Below, piece by piece: positions 9,471 through 17,645 of a stretch of DNA of 64,000 nucleotides. Both the position numbers and the translations under genes were made by a program. Location of the stretch: assembly GCF_002192415.1 (NCBI RefSeq), contig NZ_CP021780.1, positions 5,084,001-5,148,000 of the forward strand. The letters run 5' to 3'. The DNA is from Paenibacillus donghaensis. GTDB lineage: Bacteria; Bacillota; Bacilli; Paenibacillales; Paenibacillaceae. The notes under the pieces were generated by a model. The model saw only the letters and a list, made by a program, of their open reading frames with translations, had not been told where the DNA came from and did not search any database. The stretch's first letter is position 1; every line of letters starts with the position of its first letter.

Positions 9471-10301
9471 TCATAGTTTGTAGAACTCCTTTGCATTCTC
9501 GCCAAATAAACGTTCACGTTCACGTTCCCCCCAGGATTCAGGGAGCGCATGAAGCAGGAGGTCCATAACTTCATCATAATCAGCGGCAAGCAGGCATACC
9601 GGCCAGTCGCTGCCGAACATGACCCGGTGCGGTCCGAATAATTCAAGCACCCTGCGGATATAGGAAACGAAGTCATCCTTCTTCCATCCATTTGGGTCAG
9701 CTTCTGTGACCATCCCGGATAATTTACAACAGATGCGGGGAAAAGCCGACATGTCTGCCAAGTAATGCGACCAGGGCTCGAGTTCGCCGCTGTGAATTGG
9801 AGGCTTGGCGAGATGATCAATAACTCCGCGCAAATCCGGGACCTGCCGAAACAGCTCCAATACTGGTCCCATTTGCTGTGATGTAAGCAGCAAATCAACC
9901 GGCACCCCCTCGGCCGCATAGCCCCGAAGTGCTTCCACAAATGCAGGCTCCAGAATCCGTGCAGCATCCGGCATATCCTGGATCATGATCCGGAAGCCCT
10001 TAAATTTAGGATGCTGGTGGAAGCTCTCGTAATGCTTACGATGATCGGGCTGAAACAGATCTAACCAGCCTATGACACCAAGCACAGAGGAGGACTTGTC
10101 TGCAAGTGAAAGTATATAATTCGTTTCTTCAATCGTCGGAGCAGCCTGGATCATAACACTCCCGTCCAGATAGTGCTTGTTCAGTAGCGGCTCCAAGTCA
10201 TGCGGGAGGAAATCCCGGTAAAGAACCGGCAGTTCCGGCGTAATCCAGCCATAGTCCCCCCGGTCTATTGTCCAATAATGTTGATGAGCATCAATACGCA
10301 T
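9471..10301 (-). CDS. Amidohydrolase family 2 protein, L-fuconolactonase-like
   Basis: 276 residues, typical of the family. The N-terminal metal motif is H6-x-H8 in DAHQHYW. A C-terminal FGSDWPV motif supplies the conserved Asp, and GVIDHLAKP carries another conserved His. Family members hydrolyse sugar lactones (L-fucono-, L-rhamnono- or 2-pyrone-type). It is first in the minus-strand operon with the aldo-keto reductase and the Zn dehydrogenase, which fits opening of L-fuconolactone. The ATG at 10301 is the natural start. Cytoplasmic. Confidence 0.85.
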   Translation of the reverse strand: MRIDAHQHYWTIDRGDYGWITPELPVLYRDFLPHDLEPLLNKHYLDGSVMIQAAPTIEETNYILSLADKSSSVLGVIGWLDLFQPDHRKHYESFHQHPKFKGFRIMIQDMPDAARILEPAFVEALRGYAAEGVPVDLLLTSQQMGPVLELFRQVPDLRGVIDHLAKPPIHSGELEPWSHYLADMSAFPRICCKLSGMVTEADPNGWKKDDFVSYIRRVLELFGPHRVMFGSDWPVCLLAADYDEVMDLLLHALPESWGERERERLFGENAKEFYKL

Positions 10302-10463
10302 CCGAAAGCCACACCTCTTCTAGATCAAATTATGTGATGAACTAAGATATGACCCCATTGTATATCAGATATAAATGGTAAGTAATCGTTATAACTTGCA
10401 TTTTTATAACATTATTTGATATTGTGCAAGTATAATCTTGAGCAACTGAAAGGAGTCATTCCG

Positions 10464-11339
10464 GTGAAGCCGTTCCGCAAGCCTTTTTTCGGAGATCCGC
10501 TATTTCCGTTTGAAATGAATTATAAGTCAGTAAAAAAACAAAATGACGAACTCCCCGACCATCTGCATGACCGGTATGAACTCGTCTATGTGTACCAGGG
10601 AAAAGGGACCTTCTTTATTGACAATACATGGTATGAGAAAAAAAACGGAGATTTATTTATCATTCCGGGCAACACCATCCATCATTCCTTGCCTGACAAC
10701 GATGATCCGATCGTTTCTTCGGCGCTGTACTTTGCCCCCACACTATTCACTTCGGATTCTCTGGATGATTCTTACTCCAGTCTGCTGTGTTATGATGTAT
10801 CCCGCAAAAATAAATCCTACAGGCTAGAGCTGAAGGATCCCCTTAAATCTATGGCGGAAGAAGCTATGGATCATATGGTAATAGAAATGAATGAACGTAA
10901 ACCAGGTTATCATGAAGCCATCCGGCTGATCATGTGCCAGTTCTTGCTGCAGATCAACCGATTCGTTCTGACGGGAAATGATAGTCCGAATGAGAGCCTA
11001 CGGATGGCTCCTGCATGGATGGCGGCGGCTTTAGAGCAAATTGACGAGCACCCCGAGCTTGATTTCAGCCTCTCCAGGTTGGCAGAACATGCGAATGTTT
11101 CTACATCGCATTTCTCACGGGTCTTCAGACAGTTAACCACTATGAATGTAACGAACTATATAAACACCAAACGAATTATTCGGGCTAAAGAAATGCTTCT
11201 CCATTCCAATGTGACCATTAATGTGATTTCTGATCAGTGTGGTTATGATACTCCTACCCATTTTTATAGGGTGTTTAAAAGTCTTACTGGAGTTACACCT
11301 AATAAGTACAGGAAGAATACACATGAATATCATTTGTAA
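10464..11339 (+). CDS. AraC family transcriptional regulator (cupin plus two HTH)
   Basis: Started at GTG 10464, where AAGGAG sits 9 nt upstream, giving 291 residues; an upstream ATG at 10416 has no good ribosome site. The N-terminal half is a cupin-like sensor (LPDHLHDRYELVYVYQGKG and IIPGNTIH). The C-terminal 100 residues are the AraC double helix-turn-helix (LSRLAEHANVSTSHFSRVFRQ, then ISDQCGYDTPTHFYRVFK). It is divergent from the lactonase/reductase/dehydrogenase operon and probably controls it in response to a sugar or its acid. Confidence 0.85.
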   Translation: MKPFRKPFFGDPLFPFEMNYKSVKKQNDELPDHLHDRYELVYVYQGKGTFFIDNTWYEKKNGDLFIIPGNTIHHSLPDNDDPIVSSALYFAPTLFTSDSLDDSYSSLLCYDVSRKNKSYRLELKDPLKSMAEEAMDHMVIEMNERKPGYHEAIRLIMCQFLLQINRFVLTGNDSPNESLRMAPAWMAAALEQIDEHPELDFSLSRLAEHANVSTSHFSRVFRQLTTMNVTNYINTKRIIRAKEMLLHSNVTINVISDQCGYDTPTHFYRVFKSLTGVTPNKYRKNTHEYHL

Positions 11340-11397
11340 ATATTTTTCAATTTCAAACTCACACTTTTATGAATTAATACTTTTTCATTATGGAAAA

Positions 11398-11429
11398 AGC
11401 CAGTCGTCCACGGATGGGACTGGCTCTTT
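11398..11429 (+). terminator. Terminator of the AraC gene
   Basis: Arms AGCCAGTC and GACTGGCT around a 12-nt loop, with CTTTA downstream, about 60 bp after the AraC stop. Confidence 0.6.
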
Positions 11430-11994
11430 AAATCAGGGTGTTTTGATTCATGACTAGCTAATTCGAGAAGCCTTTGAATCATGGTCAGAGGTTGTAGAGA
11501 AGACCGGGAATTTCAATATGATAGGTGACTTTAAAATCAATCATATATCCTGACAATAGTTTTCTCCTTTTCTACCGAGCATAGACAAATTATAAGGAAA
11601 ATCAGTTTAATTATCCACGAACCTTAAACTCATAGAAACTAGCCCAATTACCACTTGATAAGCCGGTGCACTTTCATCTCCTTTTTTAAATCGATAATTT
11701 TAAATCATTTCTATCAAAACTACTGTTGTCCAGCCCCTTTCAAGCGATTACATAGCACGAAGTCAAGTATTTGTTGTTAATGAGATAGCGTCCCTCATCT
11801 CCCAGAAACGGCAACAATACCGATAACCATAACAGCGGGGCTAAGGTTAAGAGGATAAATGATAAAATGTTAGCGTTTACTTTAATTCGGAATTTTAACT
11901 TTTCCCCTTTCTTTTAAGCACATTTTTTTATGCAAGACTACTAGTTCCATATCAGATATTGATCATAAATATTATCCCTATGGGTTTTATATAA

Positions 11995-12055
11995 AAACGG
12001 TCGGATAACGGCTATTTTATCTTACTTGCATAACAAAACCCCACTCCGACCGTTT
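11995..12055 (-). terminator. Long-loop terminator-like hairpin behind the fucosidase
   Basis: Perfect 11-bp arms AAACGGTCGGA (11995-12005) and TCCGACCGTTT (12045-12055). On the minus strand the second arm is followed by TTTTATAT, about 95 bp past the fucosidase stop. The stem resembles the terminator at 7391-7421 (AAAACGGTCCG). Confidence 0.5.
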
Positions 12056-12150
12056 CCTTCAACCGACATATCTTATGTTACTTCATACACCACGGTTCAA
12101 CCATCTTCCCTCACTTTATATCCCATGAATCTTGGATATGTTGATACCTA

Positions 12151-13491
12151 TTAACTTAACCCATCTGCCAGACCGTATATCCCGTCTTCGACCGCGCTTA
12201 TTCCTTCCCATTCAATAGGATCTCTGAACTGTAATTCAACGATTGTATCAATTTCATCCTTCTGATCATTAGGAACGGAAACTACAATTTCGTTATCTGT
12301 TTCTACGACGTTAATGACATTTACATTGTGACCACGCCACTCTATAATCGGCTGCTTCCATTTCGGAAGAATCAGTTGCTTGTCAGGCCAGGATGTAATA
12401 TGCAAATAGATGCTATGTCCAGAATAAGTAGCGCCTCCCCATTCACTGGGCTGGAAAGGGCCACCTCTCGTCCCATAGATGGTGTGGGCGTATAAATCAA
12501 TCCAGTTCCCGACTTGATGAAGCAGATCTATCTGTCGTTCTTCGATTTCACCAGCTGCGGTAGGCCCAACATTCAGCAAATAATTTCCATCACGCGTTAC
12601 TGTATGGATTAAATGATGAATACATGCCTTAAGAGTCAACATGGGTGCATTCGGTATGTATCCCCAAGACTGCGTTAGGCAGTCACAGGAATCCCAAGGT
12701 TTATCTGTTCTAATACTGCCTATCTTACGTTCGCGAACCTCAAAGTCTCCTTCCCAGCCAGACCGATTATTGATCATGATCCCGGGCTGAAGCTCACGAA
12801 CCATAGCATTCAGTTTTTCAGACTCCCAGAAGTAATTGACTTTAAAGTGTAGTTCGTCTTCCAAAAAGTCTTTTTCTCTGGTCCATCCATCGGCACCCCA
12901 CTTAATTCCTCCATGCGCGAGCCATTCTCCATCGTACCAAAGCATATCGATCTTGCCGTAATTCGTCATAAGTTCGCGTATTTGCGTCCAGCACTGCTCT
13001 TTCATCGCAAGCGCACTATCCAAGTACATCTCGGGGAAAAAGTATCCTGGAAAACGCCAGTCCATTGGAGAATAGTAGAGTCCCACCTTAAGTCCTTCGT
13101 CCCGACAAGCCTTTACGTATTCTGCCACCAGATCCCTTCCAGCCGCAGCATTTACACTATTGAAATCGCTTGCTCCAGTATCGAACAAGGAGAACCCATC
13201 ATGATGTCTAGCTGTTAGGACCATGTACTTCATTCCGGCAGATTTGGCCGTACGCGCCCAATGTTTCGGGTCAAATTCTTCTGCATGGAAGCTTGCGGCA
13301 AGATTCGCGTATTCGGAAGTACTTATTCGTTCATTAAACATCACCCATTCACCGCGACCAAGTATGGCATATAGCCCCCAATGGATAAACATACCGAACT
13401 TGGAGTCGCGGAACCACTGTATTTCATCCTTTCCTAACGCTGGGACTTCTACCGGGTAATAGTTGTTTTTCATTTCTCTCAATGATTTCAT
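12151..13491 (-). CDS. Alpha-L-fucosidase, GH29
   Basis: 446 residues from ATG 13491, which follows GAGGAGG; an upstream TTG overlaps that ribosome site and is unlikely. GH29 motifs are clear: FGMFIHWGLYA near the N terminus, TARHHDGFSLFDT, the nucleophile Asp region MLWYDGEW near residue 185 and a LLNVGPT block. There is no signal peptide, so it should act in the cytoplasm on imported fucosylated oligosaccharides. It sits downstream of the CUT1 importer genes on the same strand, separated from the binding protein by a hairpin at 13638-13680. Released L-fucose would feed the oxidative module at 7.4-10.3 kb. Confidence 0.92.
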   Translation of the reverse strand: MKSLREMKNNYYPVEVPALGKDEIQWFRDSKFGMFIHWGLYAILGRGEWVMFNERISTSEYANLAASFHAEEFDPKHWARTAKSAGMKYMVLTARHHDGFSLFDTGASDFNSVNAAAGRDLVAEYVKACRDEGLKVGLYYSPMDWRFPGYFFPEMYLDSALAMKEQCWTQIRELMTNYGKIDMLWYDGEWLAHGGIKWGADGWTREKDFLEDELHFKVNYFWESEKLNAMVRELQPGIMINNRSGWEGDFEVRERKIGSIRTDKPWDSCDCLTQSWGYIPNAPMLTLKACIHHLIHTVTRDGNYLLNVGPTAAGEIEERQIDLLHQVGNWIDLYAHTIYGTRGGPFQPSEWGGATYSGHSIYLHITSWPDKQLILPKWKQPIIEWRGHNVNVINVVETDNEIVVSVPNDQKDEIDTIVELQFRDPIEWEGISAVEDGIYGLADGLS

Positions 13492-13637
13492 GATATATGA
13501 TTGCCTCCTCAATATTGCTGAATTATGTCTTTAAGCATCTTCATATATTAAAATAATTAATACTTTTCTAATAGAAGATTGCTGTCGATAATTTGAGAAA
13601 CTTTTACATTTCCTCTCGTCCTACTCTACAGACAAAG

Positions 13638-13680
13638 AGCACAGTCCAAACCTCTTCTCTAGAGTGAATTGGACTGTGCT
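13638..13680. terminator. Hairpin between the binding-protein gene and the fucosidase
   Basis: Arms AGCACAGTCCAA and TTGGACTGTGCT (12 bp, perfect). The run of A after it on the plus strand becomes T before the hairpin on the minus strand; the minus-strand 3' side is CTCTTTGTCT. It is probably a partial terminator or mRNA stabiliser between the importer and the fucosidase. Confidence 0.5.
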
Positions 13681-13746
13681 AAAAAAGAAGCTATTATGAA
13701 TTAATCTCTGTCCAAATAGTCAACATCCCTTCCAAATATACTCGAA

Positions 13747-15447
13747 TTAATTCAATCCCATTTTGCTCATGACATCCACTTTACTAGCGTTGCTGTACCA
13801 GTCGTTGATCTCCTTAATAATTTCTTCTCCGCCCTTTGCGTTCCATTGTTTCACAAATTCATCAAAAGCCTCTATAGGCTCCTTGCCATAGATGATTTTG
13901 GTGTAAGTCTCCTTCTCCATTGTGTTGAGCTGCTCCCAGTTGGTCTGCATCGTCTTTGTAGGAGCCCCGTTAAATGCAGGAGGTAGCAGCGATTCCCTTT
14001 CCTCGTAAGAGATCACATATCCCTCTTTAAAGGTTGGGCTGAAGGCGTCAGCGCGGATTAGCACACCGTTGTCAGGTTTCGTACCATTCGCCAAATCATA
14101 GAATGATTTACCGGGTCCGTCAACGCTTGGCGTATTTTTGGTAAAGGCCATTTTGCCCACCATTTGTAGCGCCTCTAACGGTTTGTTGAATTTGGCCGGA
14201 TCATAAGTCACTTGTCCGTCGACAATATCATAATCATACCCCTGAGCATAACCGTACTTGAAATCACCAGTACCGAAGGCTGCGTCATATAGCTTATCGT
14301 AATACAGGAAGAAGGCTTCCATATTATTAAAGTTTTTGTTGAACATGAATACCCCGTCGTTATACTGTTTGGTTTGATAAGTACGTTCCCCGCTAACCCC
14401 ATTAATGGTAGGAGCGACAGCAATCTTGGCGCCCTTAACGTTTTTCTCCACATCTTTCACAGAATCATACATCCATGGATTGCCTACGATGATCCCGGCT
14501 TTACCTTCTGTGAAATCGGCGAGCGCATCCCACGCCGCCAGAGTTGCGAGTTCCTTGTTCAGGTATCCCTTGGTGTACCAATCACGGAGTTTGGCAAGCG
14601 CTTCCTTATTTCCAGATGCGATGGAACCATAAGTCAGTTTGCCGTTGTCCATATTCCATTGGCCAACAATATTTTTGCCCGTATATGCGCTGAAAATCAT
14701 GATTGGATCACTTACCCATCCGGTATTGTAGCCATCCTTGCCGGAGAAGGTAAATCCGTAGGTGTCCTTTTTGCCGTTGCCATCTGGATCATCGTTCGTG
14801 AAGGCAGCAATGACCTTTTCGAACTCATCAATCGTAGTCGGTGCCTTCAAGTGAAGCTTATCCAGCCAATCCTGACGGATCAGCATCACTTCACCCTCGG
14901 ACAGGTTTGGACTAATCGGCATGCCATACACTTTCCCGTCCTGGATAACCGGGTTAAATGATGCTGGAAACTGCTTGTAAATTTCCTTCAGCCGATCTGG
15001 CATGTACTTTTTAATATCCTCCGCAATATCCTTGACCTGGCCCGACTGAATCAAATCGTTGGCCAACGTAGTGTCATAAATTGGAATCAGGTCTGGTAAC
15101 TTCTCAGAACCGCTCAGCGCAAGGCGCAACTTGGTGTTATAGTTGCCGCCGTCCGAACCAAGCAGGGTTGTCTCGATTTTGATACCGAGATTTTGTTCCC
15201 CCCAGCGAGTCAATACGTTATCATTCAAGCTCTCGCCTTCCAGATATTTGCCCGCATTCTCATCTTGCTGTTTGGCAATCGTAATCGTAATCGGCGGATC
15301 GTATTTGCCGTCTTTTAGTGTCACTTCAGCCGACGAATCTGATCCTTTGTTGCTGTTGTTGTTGTTCGATCCGCTGTCTGCACCGCACCCGGCGATAGCG
15401 ACAGTCATCAAGACTGCGGCAGAAAGTATTCCAACTGTTTTTTTCAT
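13747..15447 (-). CDS. Extracellular oligosaccharide-binding lipoprotein (LplA/LipO type, CUT1)
   Basis: 566 residues. The signal peptide has a lipobox ending AIAGC, with the lipidated Cys near residue 21, then an Asn/Ser linker. The body has the long LplA-type binding-protein fold (for example LIRQDWLDKL, FTFSGKDG, GKAGIIVGNPW). The ribosome site AAGGAG precedes ATG 15447. It is last in a permease-permease-binding protein set. Together with two permeases and a shared ATPase encoded elsewhere it should capture oligosaccharides outside the membrane. The fucosidase next door suggests fucosylated glycans; the ligand is inference. Confidence 0.9.
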   Translation of the reverse strand: MKKTVGILSAAVLMTVAIAGCGADSGSNNNNSNKGSDSSAEVTLKDGKYDPPITITIAKQQDENAGKYLEGESLNDNVLTRWGEQNLGIKIETTLLGSDGGNYNTKLRLALSGSEKLPDLIPIYDTTLANDLIQSGQVKDIAEDIKKYMPDRLKEIYKQFPASFNPVIQDGKVYGMPISPNLSEGEVMLIRQDWLDKLHLKAPTTIDEFEKVIAAFTNDDPDGNGKKDTYGFTFSGKDGYNTGWVSDPIMIFSAYTGKNIVGQWNMDNGKLTYGSIASGNKEALAKLRDWYTKGYLNKELATLAAWDALADFTEGKAGIIVGNPWMYDSVKDVEKNVKGAKIAVAPTINGVSGERTYQTKQYNDGVFMFNKNFNNMEAFFLYYDKLYDAAFGTGDFKYGYAQGYDYDIVDGQVTYDPAKFNKPLEALQMVGKMAFTKNTPSVDGPGKSFYDLANGTKPDNGVLIRADAFSPTFKEGYVISYEERESLLPPAFNGAPTKTMQTNWEQLNTMEKETYTKIIYGKEPIEAFDEFVKQWNAKGGEEIIKEINDWYSNASKVDVMSKMGLN

Positions 15448-15588
15448 CGATTTCGACTCCTTTTTTGTGTGTACTAATAACCCCTTGAAATGTCTATGCT
15501 AAACAAGCCGATTAGCTTGGAGCATCGTGCATTGTGGAGCTTATCCGTAAGTTTCTGAAAAAAAACAGCGACAGCCCTAACTCGCGCC

Positions 15589-16458
15589 TTATTCTTTGAC
15601 AGCGCCGAGGACAATCCCTTTAACGAAATAACGCTGCAGAAAAGGATAAACCGCAATGATTGGTACAATGCTGATAAAGATCTGCGCGGCCTTGAGGCTT
15701 TGCTGCGACATGGCCTCCGCCTCGGATTGGCTGAGGGCCATATTCTGTCCATTGCCCTGCACCACCACCGTCTGCAAGAAGGAAGCTAACGGGTATTTTT
15801 CGGTGCTCGACATATATAAGAGGCCGTCAAACCAAGCGTTCCAGTGACCCACCATAATAAACAGTCCGACGGTTGCCAGACCCGGTAGCGACAGTGGAAG
15901 GTATACTTTTCTAAAGATCTGAAAAAAAGAAGCACCATCGATAAAAGCGGCCTCTTCCAAAGCCTTCGGAATCGTCTTGAAGAAGTTCATGATGAGAATA
16001 AGGTTGTATGCTCCGAAAGCACCTGGAAGAACCAACGCCCACAAGGTGTTCTTTAGGCCTAGACTGGATATCAATAGATAAGAAGGTATCAACCCGCCGG
16101 AGAACAACATGGTGATTACGAAGAGCCACATTAAGGCATTGCGGGCACGAAAATCCTTAGACATCGCATACCCGGCTGTCGTAATGACGAACATACTGAT
16201 CAGTGTTCCGACGACTGTCCGCAGAATGGAAATCATCATTGAACCTGTAAAATTTGAATTGTCAAAGGTTATGCGGTACGAATCCCAATTGAAATCGACC
16301 GGCCAAAAGGACACAAGATTACCATTTACAGCCGCTTTACTACTTAAGGACTGTGCGAGAAGGTGTAGCAGCGGTAGGAAGCAAGCTAGCGAGATAGCAA
16401 TCAGAAAAATTTGATTTATCACCGAGAAGGCTTTGTACCCTTTCGTTTTATGATACAT
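15589..16458 (-). CDS. Carbohydrate ABC transporter permease (LplC/YtcP type)
   Basis: 289 residues with six predicted membrane segments and the CUT1 coupling-helix motif EEAAFIDGASFFQIF near residues 185-200, which docks the ATPase. AAGGAGG lies 6 nt before ATG 16458. It follows the LplB-type permease by 12 nt and precedes the binding protein by 140 nt. Membrane component of the same importer. Confidence 0.9.
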   Translation of the reverse strand: MYHKTKGYKAFSVINQIFLIAISLACFLPLLHLLAQSLSSKAAVNGNLVSFWPVDFNWDSYRITFDNSNFTGSMMISILRTVVGTLISMFVITTAGYAMSKDFRARNALMWLFVITMLFSGGLIPSYLLISSLGLKNTLWALVLPGAFGAYNLILIMNFFKTIPKALEEAAFIDGASFFQIFRKVYLPLSLPGLATVGLFIMVGHWNAWFDGLLYMSSTEKYPLASFLQTVVVQGNGQNMALSQSEAEAMSQQSLKAAQIFISIVPIIAVYPFLQRYFVKGIVLGAVKE

Positions 16459-16470
16459 ATTTAAGCCTCC

Positions 16471-17405
16471 TTAAAAGATTTTGTAATCAGCCAATTTATA
16501 CGCAATTCGATAAGAAATTACAATTAGAATTAGGCTAATAACAGATTTGAACAAACCAACAGCCGTACCAAATCCGTATTGGCCGTTCAGTAAGGATGAG
16601 CGGTATACATAAGTGTCAATGATATCACCTGTGCTGTAGACCAACGGATTATATAGGTTGAATATCTGGTCGAAGCCACCGTCCAGAATACCGCCCAGAG
16701 CAAGCGTCGACACAACTATAATCATCGGCAGCATCGTAGGCAAGGTTACATACAAAGTTTGTTGAAAACGTGTCGCACCGTCGATTTCCGCGGCTTCATA
16801 ATATGACGGATCAATGCCGGCGATGGTTGCTAAATACACAATCATGCCGAAACCGAAGTTTTTCCACAGGTCACTGACAACGACGGTCGGCCGGAAGTAA
16901 TCCGGATCCCCCAAGAAATAAATCGGCTCGATCCCCAAAACATTATGCAAAATTGCATTCATACCACTGTCAAGGCCGAGAATATCGATCATAATGCCGG
17001 CAACGGTTACCCATGACAGAAAATGGGGCAAGTAAACAAGCGTTTGAATACTTTTCTTGAGCCCAGTATTTCGAATTTCGTTAAGAAGAATCGCCATAAA
17101 AATGGGAACGATAACTCCGGCAACGATCTTGAGCACAGCGATGATCAGCGTATTTACAATTGCTTGTCTGGATTCTTCATATTGGAAGAGACGAACGAAA
17201 TTCTCGAAGCCAATCCAGTCGGAATGGGCGATCCCAAGCCAAGGCTTGTAATCCTGAAACGCAATAACGACTCCGCCCATGGGGCATAATTGAAAATCAC
17301 GACACAAATTATGGCTGGCAGGCATAACACATACAACGGCCAATTTTTTCGAACTTCCTTTTTCCAGCTTTTTTTCTCATTTTGATATTTGATAATAGTA
17401 GCGAT
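16471..17405 (-). pseudogene. Carbohydrate ABC permease (LplB type) with frameshift and lost start codon
   Basis: The body reads as an intact LplB-type permease from PMGGVVIAFQDYKPW onward, ending LADYKIF, with the coupling motif YEAAEIDGATRF. The proper N terminus (WPLYVLCLPAIICVVIFNYAP) is in another frame. The frames join only if one base is added in the C4 run at 17281-17284 (GCC CCn ATG GGC). In addition, AAGGAGG at 17414-17420 is followed 8 nt later by ATC GCT ACT where ATG would be expected, with an in-frame stop upstream and no ATG, GTG or TTG before NWP. The gene is therefore either doubly damaged, initiated at AUC with a sequencing error, or made from an internal start. Its operon partners look intact. 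Confidence 0.75.
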
Positions 17406-17462
17406 GGCTATTTCCTCCTTCTCTCAGTTGTACGTACATCCAACTGATGGACTTATTTTAAC

Positions 17463-17598
17463 AAAAGCGCTTTCATCTCGATATGCTCCGAAATTAACAT
17501 CATATCCCCTCCATTAACTACTTTGTAACGCTTTCATTATTAGAGCGCCATCTCTCTTTTTATTCACAGGAAGTTAGATTATAATGAAAGCGCTATAA
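17463..17598. promoter_or_regulatory. Three cre-like operators between the importer operon and the sensor kinase
   Basis: Near-palindromic AAAGCGCTTT-type sites lie at 17463-17475 (AAAAGCGCTTTCA), 17524-17536 (TGTAACGCTTTCA) and 17585-17598 (TGAAAGCGCTATAA) in the divergent promoter region. They resemble CcpA catabolite-responsive elements or other LacI-family operators. The third matches the cre consensus except for the penultimate base. They suggest catabolite control of both the importer and its two-component system. Confidence 0.45.
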
Positions 17599-17645
17599 CC
17601 CCTACCACCATAAATTCATAAAATGTACGAACAGGAGCAACTTCC

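Larger units (their letters stand above)
11340..12150. other. Gene-poor AT-rich intergenic region
   Basis: About 810 bp between convergent genes. It contains the AraC terminator (11398-11429) and a long-loop hairpin (11995-12055) behind the fucosidase. The small plus-strand ORF that overlaps the AraC end is a shadow. I see no other supported gene. Confidence 0.5.

Noticed and set aside
9464..9967. 167-residue minus-strand ORF within the lactonase gene
   Set aside because: Other frame of the amidohydrolase; no family features.
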